A stretch of 44,255 bases of DNA from CBDCZI01 sp965224495 (lineage in GTDB: Bacteria > Bacteroidota > Bacteroidia > Cytophagales > JAAEPT01). The DNA lies in contig CBDCZI010000019.1 of the NCBI GenBank assembly GCA_965224495.1, positions 1 to 44,255 on the forward strand, given 5' to 3'. The translations under genes were made by a program, and so were the position numbers. Below the pieces are notes generated by a model. It was not told the origin of the DNA, searched no databases, and worked only from the letters and a program-made list of their open reading frames with translations. Positions 9,311-18,983 of this stretch are shown one piece after another (position 1 is the first letter of the stretch; each line of letters begins with the position of its first letter).

Positions 9311-9682
9311 CTAAGAAGTTTTGAAAGGAGAGTAAAAATGTCTCATCCCAATATGTTCGCCATAACTATTGAAAGCGATAATGGTATCCTTTTGTTCAGC
9401 GTTGTCATAATCAAACGTTGTGATTTTTACACATTTCACCACACCATTTTGATGGTAGGCAATATCCGAAAATTGCAAATAATCATTAGGCTCATAAGCC
9501 AAATAATAGCTCTCATTTCCTTTGTCGTCCCATATTTCTAAAGAAAAAAACGTATGATGTTTGACCATTACTAAAGAAGCGTTACCGTTTTGGTGTGCTT
9601 GGTAAGTAATATCATATTCTTGTTGAGCAGTTGCTACAACCGCCAACAATACTGTCAGAGTGATTAGAATAAATTTCTTCAT
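9311..9682 (-). CDS. Small exported protein of unknown function
   Basis: The 123-residue protein has a clear signal peptide (MKKFILITLTVLLAVVATAQ) ending in A-T-A-Q, the common Bacteroidota cleavage context. The mature part of about 100 residues is rich in aromatic residues and His (KHHTFFSLEIWDD, ESYYLAYEPNDYLQF) and looks like an all-beta domain. I recognise no family. The start is ATG 9682. It is 75 bases upstream of the serine hydrolase gene on the same strand and could be cotranscribed with it. Confidence 0.7.
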   Translation of the reverse strand: MKKFILITLTVLLAVVATAQQEYDITYQAHQNGNASLVMVKHHTFFSLEIWDDKGNESYYLAYEPNDYLQFSDIAYHQNGVVKCVKITTFDYDNAEQKDTIIAFNSYGEHIGMRHFYSPFKTS

Positions 9683-9801
9683 ACCAAGAGAATTACAACA
9701 ACTTTGCCAAAACCAAATACTGTTGATTTATTTGAAATTAAGGCTTTCGTTCAAACAATTACGCAACATTGTTTAACTTAGCGGTTATTAAAGAAAAAGC
9801 T

Positions 9802-10920
9802 GTGAAAAAACGTCAATATATTATTCTTGGAAGCATCGTTGCTCTTATCCTCGTAACGAAATTAATCACGATGCAATTCAATAAGATTGCAGAAAGTAAA
9901 AAGAAGCAAAAATCACATTCAGAATACAAAATAGAAACAAAGGTTTTTAAAGTGAAAAACACGGCATACCCTGCCAAAGTAAATTTCACAGGAAGAGTCA
10001 AATCTATCGATAGAATTGATTTATACGCAGAAGTATCGGGTGTAATGAAAAACACAAACCCTAAATTTAAAGAAGGAAATAGCTTTAGAAAAGGGCAAGT
10101 ATTGGTACGTTTGGATGCTACGGAAAAACGGTTGCAGTTGATAGCCAACCGAGCAAAATTCATTCATACCATTACTAAATTAATTCCTGATTTACGAGTA
10201 GATTACCCACGTGATGCACCTCTTTGGGAAAACTATTTGGCAAGTATTGACCCTACCAAACGTTTGCCTTCTCTTCCTAAAGTATCTACTAAAAAACTAA
10301 CTTATTTTATTTCGGGAAGGAATATAAATAACACGTATTATGAAATTAAAAGCCAAGAAACAAAAGTAGCCAAGTTTACTATTTACGCACCATTTAATGG
10401 CATCGTGAAATCGGCAAATATTACCGCAGGCACCTTGGTAAGAGTCGGTCAATCGTTGGGACAATTTATCGCTATAAGTGGCTACGAATTGGAGGCGTCT
10501 ATAAGTTTTAAGAATTTGAAATTTATCGCATTGGGTCAAGAGGTTGATTTGTATTCGAGCGATTTGGACAAAAAGTGGGCAGGGAAAATTTACCGCATCG
10601 GAAAAGTAATCAACGAAAGCACACAAACCATCAATATTTATATTAAAATAAAAGGAGAAGAGCTGAAAGAAGGTATGTACCTAAAAGGTGGTGTGGAAGG
10701 GAAAATGATAACTAATGCCTTTTCAGTTCCTCGCCTGTTGCTGTTGCCAGACGATAAATTGTATGCTGTAAAAGACAGTGTACTCATTACATTACCTGTT
10801 GACGTAATTAAAATAAACAGTGATCAAGTGATTTTGAAAGGGTTGAAAGACGGAACTGTTTTAATCGAAAAGCCATTGACAAGAGCAGTGGTAGGAACTA
10901 AAATTGAGGTTGTAAAATAA
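9802..10920 (+). CDS. Membrane-fusion protein of an RND-type exporter (HlyD/AcrA family)
   Basis: This is the periplasmic adaptor of a tripartite efflux system. An N-terminal membrane anchor (QYIILGSIVALILVTKL) is followed by a biotinyl-lipoyl half (GVMKNTNPKFKEGNSFRKGQ), a middle region and the second lipoyl half (FTIYAPFNGIVKSANITAGT), then a beta-barrel domain. The region between the lipoyl halves is not a plain coiled coil. It holds a Pro-rich piece (PRDAPLWENYLASIDP) seen in some Bacteroidota adaptors. I start it at GTG 9802, which gives a normal basic N terminus. The frame is also open 11 codons upstream to a TTG at 9769. It is six bases upstream of the permease gene, so they form an operon. 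Confidence 0.87.
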   Translation: MKKRQYIILGSIVALILVTKLITMQFNKIAESKKKQKSHSEYKIETKVFKVKNTAYPAKVNFTGRVKSIDRIDLYAEVSGVMKNTNPKFKEGNSFRKGQVLVRLDATEKRLQLIANRAKFIHTITKLIPDLRVDYPRDAPLWENYLASIDPTKRLPSLPKVSTKKLTYFISGRNINNTYYEIKSQETKVAKFTIYAPFNGIVKSANITAGTLVRVGQSLGQFIAISGYELEASISFKNLKFIALGQEVDLYSSDLDKKWAGKIYRIGKVINESTQTINIYIKIKGEELKEGMYLKGGVEGKMITNAFSVPRLLLLPDDKLYAVKDSVLITLPVDVIKINSDQVILKGLKDGTVLIEKPLTRAVVGTKIEVVK

Positions 10921-10926
10921 TTACCA

Positions 10927-13900
10927 ATGAAGAGCATCATCAATTACTTAGTCAAATACCCCAAATTAGTCACCTTGGCTATTTTGAGTATAATGATTTT
11001 TGGGTACATTGGAATGACCAATATGCGGTCGTCATTTTTTCCGATTGAGCGACCACGTTATATTTTTATTAACACAACATTACCAGGAGCATCGCCCGAA
11101 GAAATCGAAGAAAGCATTGTCCTGAAAATTGAAGAAAACCTCAAATCAGTAACAGGGGTCGAGAGAATCACTTCACAATCAAAAGAAAATTTTTCACAAG
11201 TTAAGGTCGAGTTAAAAACCCAATACAACCCAGATGATATTTTACAGGAGGTCAAAAATGCAGTAAATAGCATCAATTCTTTCCCCGTGGCTATGGAACC
11301 TGCTGTGGTATGGAAAGAAGAAATATTGACCTTCGTAATGAGTTTTGCCATTACTGGAAGTACTAATTTATTAGACTTAAAACACGAAGCTGAGCGAATT
11401 GAACGAGAATTGATGGGGATTGACGGTATCTCTAAAATTGACATTTCGGGTTATCCCAACCGAGAAATAGAAATCAGTCTCAACGAACAAGTGATGCGAA
11501 GTTACCAGCTTACTTTTCGAGAAATTGGCAATGCGGTTAGAAACGAAAACATTGATTTGACAGGTGGATTGATTAAAGGAGAACACCAAGAGTTTATCAT
11601 CCGTTCTCGAAACAAATCGAACAAGGCGGAAGATATTGAGCAAATCGTCATCAAAGCTTTGCCTTCGGGACAAGTGATTTACCTCAAAGATATTGCAACA
11701 GTAAAAGAACAATGGGAAGACAGCCCAATCAAGACTTTTATCGACGGAGAGCGTTCGGTGAGCCTAAAAGTGAATGCTACCCGAAGTGAAGATATTCTAT
11801 TTTCCTCTGATACCATCCGAAATTACATTACTCATTACAATACAAACCCTAACCCTTTTCAATTAAAAATCATTCGTGACGGAAGTAAAACCTTGCGTGA
11901 ACGTATTGATTTATTGACCAATAATGGATTGATAGGTACGGTATTGGTATTTGTTATTTTAGCCTTGTTTTTAAATTTCAGGTTGTCATTTTGGGTCGCT
12001 TTGGGCATCCCTATTTCGTTTGCAGGAATGTTTGTGATTGCCAATTTCTTTGGGATGACCATCAATGTACTGTCTCTTTTCGGAATGATTATAGTCGTCG
12101 GTATTTTGGTTGATGATGGTGTAGTAATTTCTGAAAATATCTTCCAACATTACGAACGAGGAAAATCTGCCTTACGTGCCTCAATTGATGGCGTAATGGA
12201 AGTGCTTCCTTCGGTGGTTTCTTCGGTTATCACTACTTGTGCGAGTTTTTCTTTGTTCTTTTTCATTGACGGAAGAATGGGCGACTTCTTTTCAGATATT
12301 GCCTTTGTTGTAATTTCTACTTTGCTCTTTTCTCTTATTGAAGCAGGGTTATTATTGCCTGTTCATATTGCCGAAAGTAAAGGTTTGAAAGATGAAACAC
12401 CGACTATTTTTGACCGACTAATGAAGAAAGTAGAAAATGTGATGAACCACGTGTTACATTTTCTAAGAAACAAGATTTACGCGCCTGTTTTATTAGCAAC
12501 TATTCGTACACCTTATGGTATCGGTCCAATTGGCGTGGGGATTATTGTGCCGATTTGTTTTTTAGTGTTATCTATCTCTGCATTTAAAAGTGGCTTTATT
12601 AGTTTTTCTTTCTTTCCTAAAATTGAGCACGATAGTGTATTCTTAAATCTCGAATTACCTGCAGGAACACCTACAGCAAAAACAGAGGGGTTGATAGATT
12701 ATATGGAAGAAAAAGTCCGTGAGGTAGATGAGAAATTCAAATCCTCAGGATTAGCAGAAGAAGGTGTAGTAATGAAAATTGAAAAGCGTTTAGGTCCTCA
12801 AACCAACAAGGCTTCATTGAATATTGGCTTGGTGTCGGGAGATCACCGTTCGGTACGAAACACCACAATTACTGATAGTTTACGTAAGGCTATCGGTAAA
12901 ATACCTGAAGCCGATAAATTGACTTACGGTATCGGCTCACCTTTTGGTACACCTATTTCAATCTCTCTTCGTTCAAATGATTTGCATAATTTAGAACTTG
13001 CTAAAGCAGAATTACGAGCAACAATGGACGGTATGAGTGAGCTGGTCGATACTTATGACTCTGACAAAAAAGGGTTACCAGAAATAGAAGTCGCTCTTAA
13101 CCAAAAAGCAAAACTATTAGGTGTCACTTTAAAAGAGGTTACCAATCAAATTCGTCAAGGTTTTTTTGGTTTAGAAATACAGCGTTTACAAAACGGAAAA
13201 GACGAAGAAAAGATATGGGTACGTTATAAAGAAGAGGACAGAAAAACTTTTCAGCAATTAGAGAATATGCGTATTCGGTTGGGTGCTAAAGGAGAGTTTC
13301 CACTCAACGAAATAGTTAATTTCAAAATGACCCGTAGTCCTTTGGTGATTAGCCATATCGACGGACAGCGAGAAATACGTATTTATTCGGATGTGAAATC
13401 GGAAGATGTATCGACTGGCGATATGATTAGTCAACTAAAAGAAGAAGTTTTAGCTCCATTAATGCTCAAGTATCCGATGCTCAGTTATTCGTTTGAAGGG
13501 CAAATGAAAACAATGAGAAAAGTAAAACGTTCGGTAAAAAAGGCTGGGCCAATTATTTTAATCATTGTTTTTATTATGATTGTATTGACATTTCGTTCAT
13601 TTAGTCAGTCCTTTATTGTGATGCCTTTATTGATTCCTTTTTCTTTAATTGGTGTTATCGCAGGACATTGGGTACACGGTCATCATATTTCTATTTTATC
13701 CATACTTGGTATCATTGCGCTTTTGGGTGTTTTGATTAACGACTCGCTCGTTTTCATTAGTACTTTTAATCAAAAAATAAAGCGAGGGATGTCGTTTTTC
13801 CCTGCTGTTTACCAAACAGGTATTGCACGTTTTCGACCGATTATGCTGACCTCAGTAACCACTATTGCTGGATTGAGCCCTTTGATAATGGAAACAAGTT

Positions 13901-14121
13901 TTCAGGCACAATTCCTTATTCCTATGGCTATTTCTATCGCTTATGGTTTAGGTTCAGCGACGGTACAAACCTTGATTATGATACCAGCAATGTTAGTTAT
14001 TCGCAATTGGATATTGTTTTATTGGTCGTGGCTTTGGAATGGAGTCAAACCAACACATGAAGAAATAGAGCCTGCATACAAAGAGTTCTTACACGAAAAA
14101 AAGCTATTGGAGGAAGAGTAA
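10927..14121 (+). CDS. RND-type efflux permease (AcrB/MMPL-like, HAE family)
   Basis: The 1064-residue inner-membrane protein has the RND plan. TM1 is near residues 12-32, followed by a large periplasmic loop, the TM2-TM6 cluster, TM7 near 535-560, a second periplasmic loop and TM8-TM12. The proton-relay motif LVDDG in TM4 lies near residue 395, as in AcrB. The second half has the matching block (LGVLINDSLVFI) without the acidic pair, which is normal. It pairs with the adaptor gene six bases upstream. No TolC-type outer-membrane channel gene lies beside it, so the system must borrow one encoded elsewhere. The substrate cannot be told from sequence: drugs, lipids or detergents are possible. 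Confidence 0.92.
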   Translation: MKSIINYLVKYPKLVTLAILSIMIFGYIGMTNMRSSFFPIERPRYIFINTTLPGASPEEIEESIVLKIEENLKSVTGVERITSQSKENFSQVKVELKTQYNPDDILQEVKNAVNSINSFPVAMEPAVVWKEEILTFVMSFAITGSTNLLDLKHEAERIERELMGIDGISKIDISGYPNREIEISLNEQVMRSYQLTFREIGNAVRNENIDLTGGLIKGEHQEFIIRSRNKSNKAEDIEQIVIKALPSGQVIYLKDIATVKEQWEDSPIKTFIDGERSVSLKVNATRSEDILFSSDTIRNYITHYNTNPNPFQLKIIRDGSKTLRERIDLLTNNGLIGTVLVFVILALFLNFRLSFWVALGIPISFAGMFVIANFFGMTINVLSLFGMIIVVGILVDDGVVISENIFQHYERGKSALRASIDGVMEVLPSVVSSVITTCASFSLFFFIDGRMGDFFSDIAFVVISTLLFSLIEAGLLLPVHIAESKGLKDETPTIFDRLMKKVENVMNHVLHFLRNKIYAPVLLATIRTPYGIGPIGVGIIVPICFLVLSISAFKSGFISFSFFPKIEHDSVFLNLELPAGTPTAKTEGLIDYMEEKVREVDEKFKSSGLAEEGVVMKIEKRLGPQTNKASLNIGLVSGDHRSVRNTTITDSLRKAIGKIPEADKLTYGIGSPFGTPISISLRSNDLHNLELAKAELRATMDGMSELVDTYDSDKKGLPEIEVALNQKAKLLGVTLKEVTNQIRQGFFGLEIQRLQNGKDEEKIWVRYKEEDRKTFQQLENMRIRLGAKGEFPLNEIVNFKMTRSPLVISHIDGQREIRIYSDVKSEDVSTGDMISQLKEEVLAPLMLKYPMLSYSFEGQMKTMRKVKRSVKKAGPIILIIVFIMIVLTFRSFSQSFIVMPLLIPFSLIGVIAGHWVHGHHISILSILGIIALLGVLINDSLVFISTFNQKIKRGMSFFPAVYQTGIARFRPIMLTSVTTIAGLSPLIMETSFQAQFLIPMAISIAYGLGSATVQTLIMIPAMLVIRNWILFYWSWLWNGVKPTHEEIEPAYKEFLHEKKLLEEE

Positions 14122-14180
14122 ATTTTGTTTTTCTTCGAGAGAATGGTATCTATTGAGGGAAATATTTAGTGTATAAATAG

Positions 14181-14918
14181 ATGAGATTCAGTCAAAATAA
14201 AATAGAATTAGAACAAAAAGGATTTTCAATTACATCTAAAATTTATGATAAAAATGAAGTCCTTAAAATTATTCAAACTCTTGAGCGTATTGATAGTGAT
14301 TCTCCCTCGATTATAAAAAACAAAGAGCTATTTGCTATAAGGCAACTGATGAATGTTAAGCCTGAGCTTTGGAATGTTCTACTAAATAACAATCTATCTG
14401 AATTAATAGCTGAAATTGGAGGCGAAAATTATTTTTTGACAAAAGCAATCTATTTTGATAAGCCGAAAAAATCTAATTGGTTTGTTTCTTATCATCAAGA
14501 CTTGAGTATTAATGTAACTGAAAAAAACGAAATAACGGATTATGTAAATTGGACAAATAAAAGGAACCAAATAGGAGTCCAACCGCCAATTAAAATTCTT
14601 GAAAATATTTTTACTGTTCGAATTCATTTAGACGATACAACTAAAGATAATGGAGCATTAAGAGTTATTCCAAAATCACATTTGAAAGGAATAATAAGAA
14701 CTGACAGAGAAAATTATAAAACGGAAGAAGAAGTGCTTTGTGAATTAAAGAAAGGGGAAAGTATGTTGATGAAACCTTTGACATTACACGCTTCAAACCG
14801 AACTATAAATGAAAGTAAAAGGCGTGTAATTCATTTAGAATTTTCTGATATGGAGCTTGAGAAACCAATAAAGTGGCAAGAAAAGAAAATAGCCGAATGC
14901 ACAACAACTAATAGTTAA
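14181..14918 (+). CDS. Phytanoyl-CoA dioxygenase (PhyH) family protein
   Basis: The 245-residue protein is a non-haem Fe(II)/2-oxoglutarate dioxygenase of the PhyH group. The facial triad is visible as H105-x-D107 (in VSYHQDLSINV) and the distal H203 (LTLHASNRT), with an Arg at 214/215 for 2-oxoglutarate binding. Between them lies the typical block DNGALRVIPKSHLKG. Family members hydroxylate diverse small molecules, including halogenation-like and tailoring reactions, so the substrate is unknown. It follows the RND permease by 59 bases on the same strand, but its coding region is visibly A/T-richer than its neighbours (by eye roughly 28% G+C over the first 200 bases, against mid-30s in the permease). 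This hints at a later arrival. Confidence 0.85.
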   Translation: MRFSQNKIELEQKGFSITSKIYDKNEVLKIIQTLERIDSDSPSIIKNKELFAIRQLMNVKPELWNVLLNNNLSELIAEIGGENYFLTKAIYFDKPKKSNWFVSYHQDLSINVTEKNEITDYVNWTNKRNQIGVQPPIKILENIFTVRIHLDDTTKDNGALRVIPKSHLKGIIRTDRENYKTEEEVLCELKKGESMLMKPLTLHASNRTINESKRRVIHLEFSDMELEKPIKWQEKKIAECTTTNS

Positions 14919-15008
14919 TAGAGGTTTACCTAACGCTTAAACCGAAGAGGTACTAACGGCGAGATTTATAAAGTCAGTAAGAAGACAATCCAAAATGAAT
15001 TATTGGTG

Positions 15009-15016
15009 TAACTTTG
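15009..15016 (+). promoter_or_regulatory. -7 promoter element (TAACTTTG) for bshA
   Basis: TAACTTTG matches TAnnTTTG exactly. Transcription would start near 15021, leaving a leader of about 29 bases before the ATG at 15050. The rest of the 131-base gap after the PhyH gene shows no gene or hairpin I can support. Confidence 0.55.
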
Positions 15017-15049
15017 TCGTAAGAAAGCATACACGCTAATTGAATTACG

Positions 15050-16189
15050 ATGAATATTGGAATAATTTGTTACCCAACTTATGGAGGTAGTGGCGTTGTC
15101 GCTACGGAATTAGGAATTGCTTTGGCAGAAAAAGGACATCAAATTCATTTTATTACGTATGCAGAACCTGCTCGTATTTCTAATGTGTTAAATCCAAACC
15201 TATTTTATCACGAGGTAAATATCTCAAATTACCCACTTTTTGAATACCCTCCTTACGAATTGGCATTGACAAGTGCTATTGTAGATGTGGTAAAACACCA
15301 AAACTTGGACTTATTACACGTACATTATGCGATTCCTCACGCTTCGGCAGCAGTAACGGCAAAAGATATATTAAAGACACAAGGAATTGAAATCCCTGTG
15401 ATTACAACTTTACACGGTACAGACATTACGTTGGTCGGAAAAGACCCTTCGTATGAACCTGTAGTCACGTATAGCATCAACCGTTCAGATATTGTTACGT
15501 CAGTTTCTGAAGATTTGAAAAAGGATACTTTTAAGCATTTTGCTATTAATAGAGAAATTGATGTCATTCCAAACTTCATTGATTTAGAGAAATTTCAAAA
15601 ACGCTCGAAAGACCATTTTAAAAAGGCGATTTGCCCGAATGGAGAGTATTTATTGGTACATACGTCAAATTTTAGAGAAGTAAAACGTGTCGATCAAGTG
15701 GTGAAAATATTTTCGGAGGTTTTGAAGAAAACACCTGCAAAATTATTATTAATTGGTGATGGACCAGAACGACCTGCGATAGAAAGTCTTTGTCGAGAAT
15801 TAGGTACGTGTAATGACGTGCGTTTTTTAGGTAAAATAGCGGATGTTGCTGAGGTATTGTCGGTTTCAGATGTGTTTTTGATGCCATCTGAAAAAGAAAG
15901 TTTTGGTTTGGCAGGTTTAGAAGCGATGGCTTGTGAAGTGCCTGTTGTTTCTTCTGATGTTGGTGGTTTACCTGAAATGAATAAAGATGGTTTTTCAGGC
16001 TTTATTTGTCCTGTGGGAGATATTGATGAGATGGTAAAAAGAACACTTGAGATACTTGAAAGCTCCGAAAGTTTAGAGAAATTTAAGAAGCAAGCATTGG
16101 AACGAGCGAAAGAGTTCGATATAAAGGAGATTTTACCTATTTACGAAGCGGTGTACGCACGAGCGTTGGCATTAAAAACTTTAAAATAA
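15050..16189 (+). CDS. bshA: N-acetyl-alpha-D-glucosaminyl L-malate synthase (bacillithiol synthesis)
   Basis: BshA is the GT4-family glycosyltransferase that joins UDP-GlcNAc to L-malate, the first step of bacillithiol synthesis. The start MNIGIICYPTYGGSGVVATE, the block LLHVHYAIPHASAA, the TTLHGTDITLVG motif and the C-terminal E-x7-E block (EKESFGLAGLEAM) match BshA closely, as does the length of 379 residues. Later genes of the pathway (bshB, bshC) are not in the window. It has its own promoter and is monocistronic by appearance, with about 95 bases before the next gene, which has its own promoter. Confidence 0.93.
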   Translation: MNIGIICYPTYGGSGVVATELGIALAEKGHQIHFITYAEPARISNVLNPNLFYHEVNISNYPLFEYPPYELALTSAIVDVVKHQNLDLLHVHYAIPHASAAVTAKDILKTQGIEIPVITTLHGTDITLVGKDPSYEPVVTYSINRSDIVTSVSEDLKKDTFKHFAINREIDVIPNFIDLEKFQKRSKDHFKKAICPNGEYLLVHTSNFREVKRVDQVVKIFSEVLKKTPAKLLLIGDGPERPAIESLCRELGTCNDVRFLGKIADVAEVLSVSDVFLMPSEKESFGLAGLEAMACEVPVVSSDVGGLPEMNKDGFSGFICPVGDIDEMVKRTLEILESSESLEKFKKQALERAKEFDIKEILPIYEAVYARALALKTLK

Positions 16190-16256
16190 GGAGAATAAAA
16201 ATATTGACTTTTATCAAGTCGGCTAATTAAATCAGAAAGAACTGTGTTGAAATTTG

Positions 16257-16264
16257 TATTTTTG
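16257..16264 (+). promoter_or_regulatory. -7 promoter element (TATTTTTG)
   Basis: TATTTTTG fits TAnnTTTG. It lies 20 bases before the ATG at 16285, with the transcription start expected near 16269. It would drive the barrel gene and, 20 bases beyond it, recJ. Confidence 0.5.
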
Positions 16265-16284
16265 CAGTTCAACTATTTTGTCTT

Positions 16285-17127
16285 ATGAAAGCCCAAAATT
16301 TATTTACTAAACTTTTAATTCTTGTTCTTATTACCCTTAGTATGACTTCGTTTGGGCAAGCTCCAAAGAAAGAAGAAAGGAAGCACGGATTTTATTTTTT
16401 CTGGGGATACAACCGAGCAACATACTCAAAATCACGTATTCATTTCAAAGGTGACGGGTATGATTTCACCTTGAAAGGGGTCAAAGCCAAAGACCGTCAA
16501 TCTGATTTTAGTTTAGATTATATTAACCCTTTGCGTTTAAGCGTACCTCAATATGATTACCGATTGGGTTATTATTTGAAAAACAATTGGACTGTTTCAG
16601 CAGGTTTTGACCATATGAAATATGTAATGGTTAGTGAGCAAGATGTGAAAATTGATGGTGAAATTGACACAGGATATAACGCTCAATTCGCTGGAAAGTA
16701 CACTAATGAAGATTTTCATATTGACGAAGATTTCTTAACGTTGGAGCATACAAATGGGTTGAATTACATTAATATTGAGTTAGCCAAATCTTTTCAGTTA
16801 TTGGGAGACACCTCTCGTATGTTTTTATTGAGCGGGAGTTTAGGAGGTGGAGCAGGTATTTTATTCCCTAAAAGTGATATTCGTTTGATGCATAATATCC
16901 GAAATGACCAATGGCATTGGGCAGGTTATGGCATAGCAGCAGTATCTAATTTGAGGTTAACTTTTAAGCGTTGGTTGTTTTTAGAATACAATTTAAAAGG
17001 CGGATTTATCCACATGCCAGATGTCTTAACGACGGCTCATTCATCAGATAAAGCCAATCAACATTTCTTTTTTTTAGAACGGTTTACTGTACTCGGCGTT
17101 AATTTTCGTTTAGGTAAAAGAGGGTAG
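16285..17127 (+). CDS. Outer-membrane beta-barrel protein, function unknown
   Basis: The 280-residue protein has a signal peptide (MKAQNLFTKLLILVLITLSM) ending near S-F-G-Q. The mature protein is a run of amphipathic strands with aromatic girdles (HGFYFFWGYNRATYS, YRLGYYLKNNWTVSAGF, RWLFLEYNLKGGF), ending FTVLGVNFRLGKRG like a C-terminal barrel strand. Related barrel proteins are frequent in Bacteroidota, but I cannot name a family. It sits 20 bases upstream of recJ and is probably cotranscribed with it, although no functional link between an outer-membrane protein and a DNA exonuclease is evident. Confidence 0.75.
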   Translation: MKAQNLFTKLLILVLITLSMTSFGQAPKKEERKHGFYFFWGYNRATYSKSRIHFKGDGYDFTLKGVKAKDRQSDFSLDYINPLRLSVPQYDYRLGYYLKNNWTVSAGFDHMKYVMVSEQDVKIDGEIDTGYNAQFAGKYTNEDFHIDEDFLTLEHTNGLNYINIELAKSFQLLGDTSRMFLLSGSLGGGAGILFPKSDIRLMHNIRNDQWHWAGYGIAAVSNLRLTFKRWLFLEYNLKGGFIHMPDVLTTAHSSDKANQHFFFLERFTVLGVNFRLGKRG

Positions 17128-17147
17128 TTTTAGTTAAGTGAGTTGTT

Positions 17148-18854
17148 ATGGATTACCAATGGAAAGAACAAAAAGCACCTGCTCAACAGGAAATCAGCGA
17201 CCTTTCGGAAGCGATTAATGTCAATCCTTACATAGGGAGATTGTTGGTGCAACGTGGTATAAAAACATTTGAAGAAGCTAAAGATTATTTTCGCCCACAG
17301 CTAAGCGATTTGTACGACCCATTTTTGATGAAAGGAATGAGAGACGCCGTGAATCGATTAGGGAAAGCAATAGCTAATCAAGAAAAAATAATGATTTATG
17401 GCGATTATGATGTTGATGGAACCACGTCGGTAAGTTTAGTTTATGGTTTTTTAACTAAATACCATGACGGTTTTTTAATCAAATACATTCCTGACCGATA
17501 CAAAGAAGGTTATGGTGTTTCTGATTTGGGTGTACAGTCAGCTATTGAAGATGATGTTTCATTGGTGATTACCTTAGATTGTGGAATCAGAGCCGTAAAT
17601 AAAATTCAAGATTTGAGAGATGCAGGTATTGATCTCATCGTTTGTGACCATCACTTACCAGGAGCAGCTTTACCAAATGCTATTGTCCTTGATACGAAAC
17701 AAGAAGGTTGTAACTACCCTTTCAAAGAGTTGTGTGGCGTTGGTGTTGGCTTCAAATTGTTGCAAGGGTTTTGTGAACAAAACTCGATCGATTTAAAGGA
17801 ATTGTACCCTTACCTTGATTTGGTTGCTGTCGGTACTTGTGCTGATATTGTGCCGATAGTCGATGAAAATCGGATATTGACCTATTATGGTTTACAACAA
17901 ATAAACAAAGACCCGTCTGCAGGAATTAAAGCGTTAATAGAGGTAGCAGGTTTTGAGAGTGAGCTAAATGTGACCAATGTAGTTTTTACTATTGGCCCTC
18001 GGATAAATGCCGCAGGGAGAATAGACCACGCACTTGGTGCTGTTGATTTATTGTTAGAAAATGATTACCAACAAGCAAAAGAAAAAGCCTTACAAATAGA
18101 TGCGTTTAATCAAGAAAGGAGAGTTTTTGATGCGGAAATAACCAAAGAGGCTTTAGAGATGATTTCATCGAGTGAAGAGCTTAAAAAGGCGAATTCTACG
18201 GTTTTATATAAAGAGGATTGGCATAAAGGAGTGATTGGGATTGTTGCGTCACGGTGTATTGAGCAGTATTACCGTCCTACAATTATTTTGACCAAATCAA
18301 ATGGTAAAGTGTCTGGTTCGGCTCGTTCGGTAATTGATTTTGATGTGCACGAAGCTATTGATGCGTGTGCTGATTTGTTAGAGCAATTTGGAGGACATAA
18401 ATATGCGGCAGGATTGACCATGAAGGAGGAGAATGTCCCTGCTTTTCAGAAAAAATTTGAAGAAGCCGTTTCAGAAAGAATAACCAAAGAGCTACTTACT
18501 GCGACCATTGATTTGGAATTTGAATTGCCTTTTGAGCGAGTTGATCGAAAGTTTTTGGGTTTACTTGACCAAATGCAACCTTTCGGTCCTGAGAATATGA
18601 CACCTGTCTTTATGACCTCTAATGTCGAAGATAATGGTTATTCAAAACGTGTGGGTGAAGATGGTTCACACCTTAAATTAGATTTAATCCAAAATGGACA
18701 TAAAGCAAGTGGCATTGCTTTTGGAATGGGAGATTACATTGATATTGTACAGTCAGGACAACCTTTTTCGGTGTGTTATACGGTCGAAAAAAATGTGTTT
18801 AGAGGAAAAACTACGGTGCAACTGATGGTGAAAGATATCAAGGTACAAGATTGA
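17148..18854 (+). CDS. recJ: Single-stranded-DNA-specific exonuclease RecJ
   Basis: RecJ degrades single-stranded DNA 5' to 3' during recombination and mismatch or base-excision repair. The DHH-phosphoesterase motifs are present: GDYDVDG (residues 85-91), LDCGIRA with D144, CDHHLPG (DHH 167-169) and the later motif with G-P-R-I-N-A-A-G-R. The DHHA1 domain carries HKGVIGIVASR and FGGHKYAAGLTM, and the OB-fold end has MQPFGPENMTPVF. At 568 residues it has the normal family length and appears intact. The start is ATG 17148. It is the second gene after the beta-barrel gene. Confidence 0.95.
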   Translation: MDYQWKEQKAPAQQEISDLSEAINVNPYIGRLLVQRGIKTFEEAKDYFRPQLSDLYDPFLMKGMRDAVNRLGKAIANQEKIMIYGDYDVDGTTSVSLVYGFLTKYHDGFLIKYIPDRYKEGYGVSDLGVQSAIEDDVSLVITLDCGIRAVNKIQDLRDAGIDLIVCDHHLPGAALPNAIVLDTKQEGCNYPFKELCGVGVGFKLLQGFCEQNSIDLKELYPYLDLVAVGTCADIVPIVDENRILTYYGLQQINKDPSAGIKALIEVAGFESELNVTNVVFTIGPRINAAGRIDHALGAVDLLLENDYQQAKEKALQIDAFNQERRVFDAEITKEALEMISSSEELKKANSTVLYKEDWHKGVIGIVASRCIEQYYRPTIILTKSNGKVSGSARSVIDFDVHEAIDACADLLEQFGGHKYAAGLTMKEENVPAFQKKFEEAVSERITKELLTATIDLEFELPFERVDRKFLGLLDQMQPFGPENMTPVFMTSNVEDNGYSKRVGEDGSHLKLDLIQNGHKASGIAFGMGDYIDIVQSGQPFSVCYTVEKNVFRGKTTVQLMVKDIKVQD

Positions 18855-18970
18855 TATTTTTTAAAATACCAACGATGCTAAAACAGCAATTTAGACACTG
18901 TATATGGGGTATTTTTTAGGAGTGGGAACACACTATTAATCAGAAAATCACGTATTTCATTATAAAGAAC

Positions 18971-18978
18971 TATCTTTG
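18971..18978 (+). promoter_or_regulatory. -7 promoter element (TATCTTTG) directly at the ABC ATPase start
   Basis: TATCTTTG matches the consensus and ends five bases before the GTG at 18984. The predicted transcription start falls at or beside the start codon, as for queA, so the message looks leaderless. Confidence 0.55.
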
Positions 18979-18983
18979 TATTA

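Noticed and set aside
18854..18925. Terminator after recJ formed by AAAATACC and GGTATTTT.
   Set aside because: The stem is only eight bases with a loop of more than 30, so it is not convincing.
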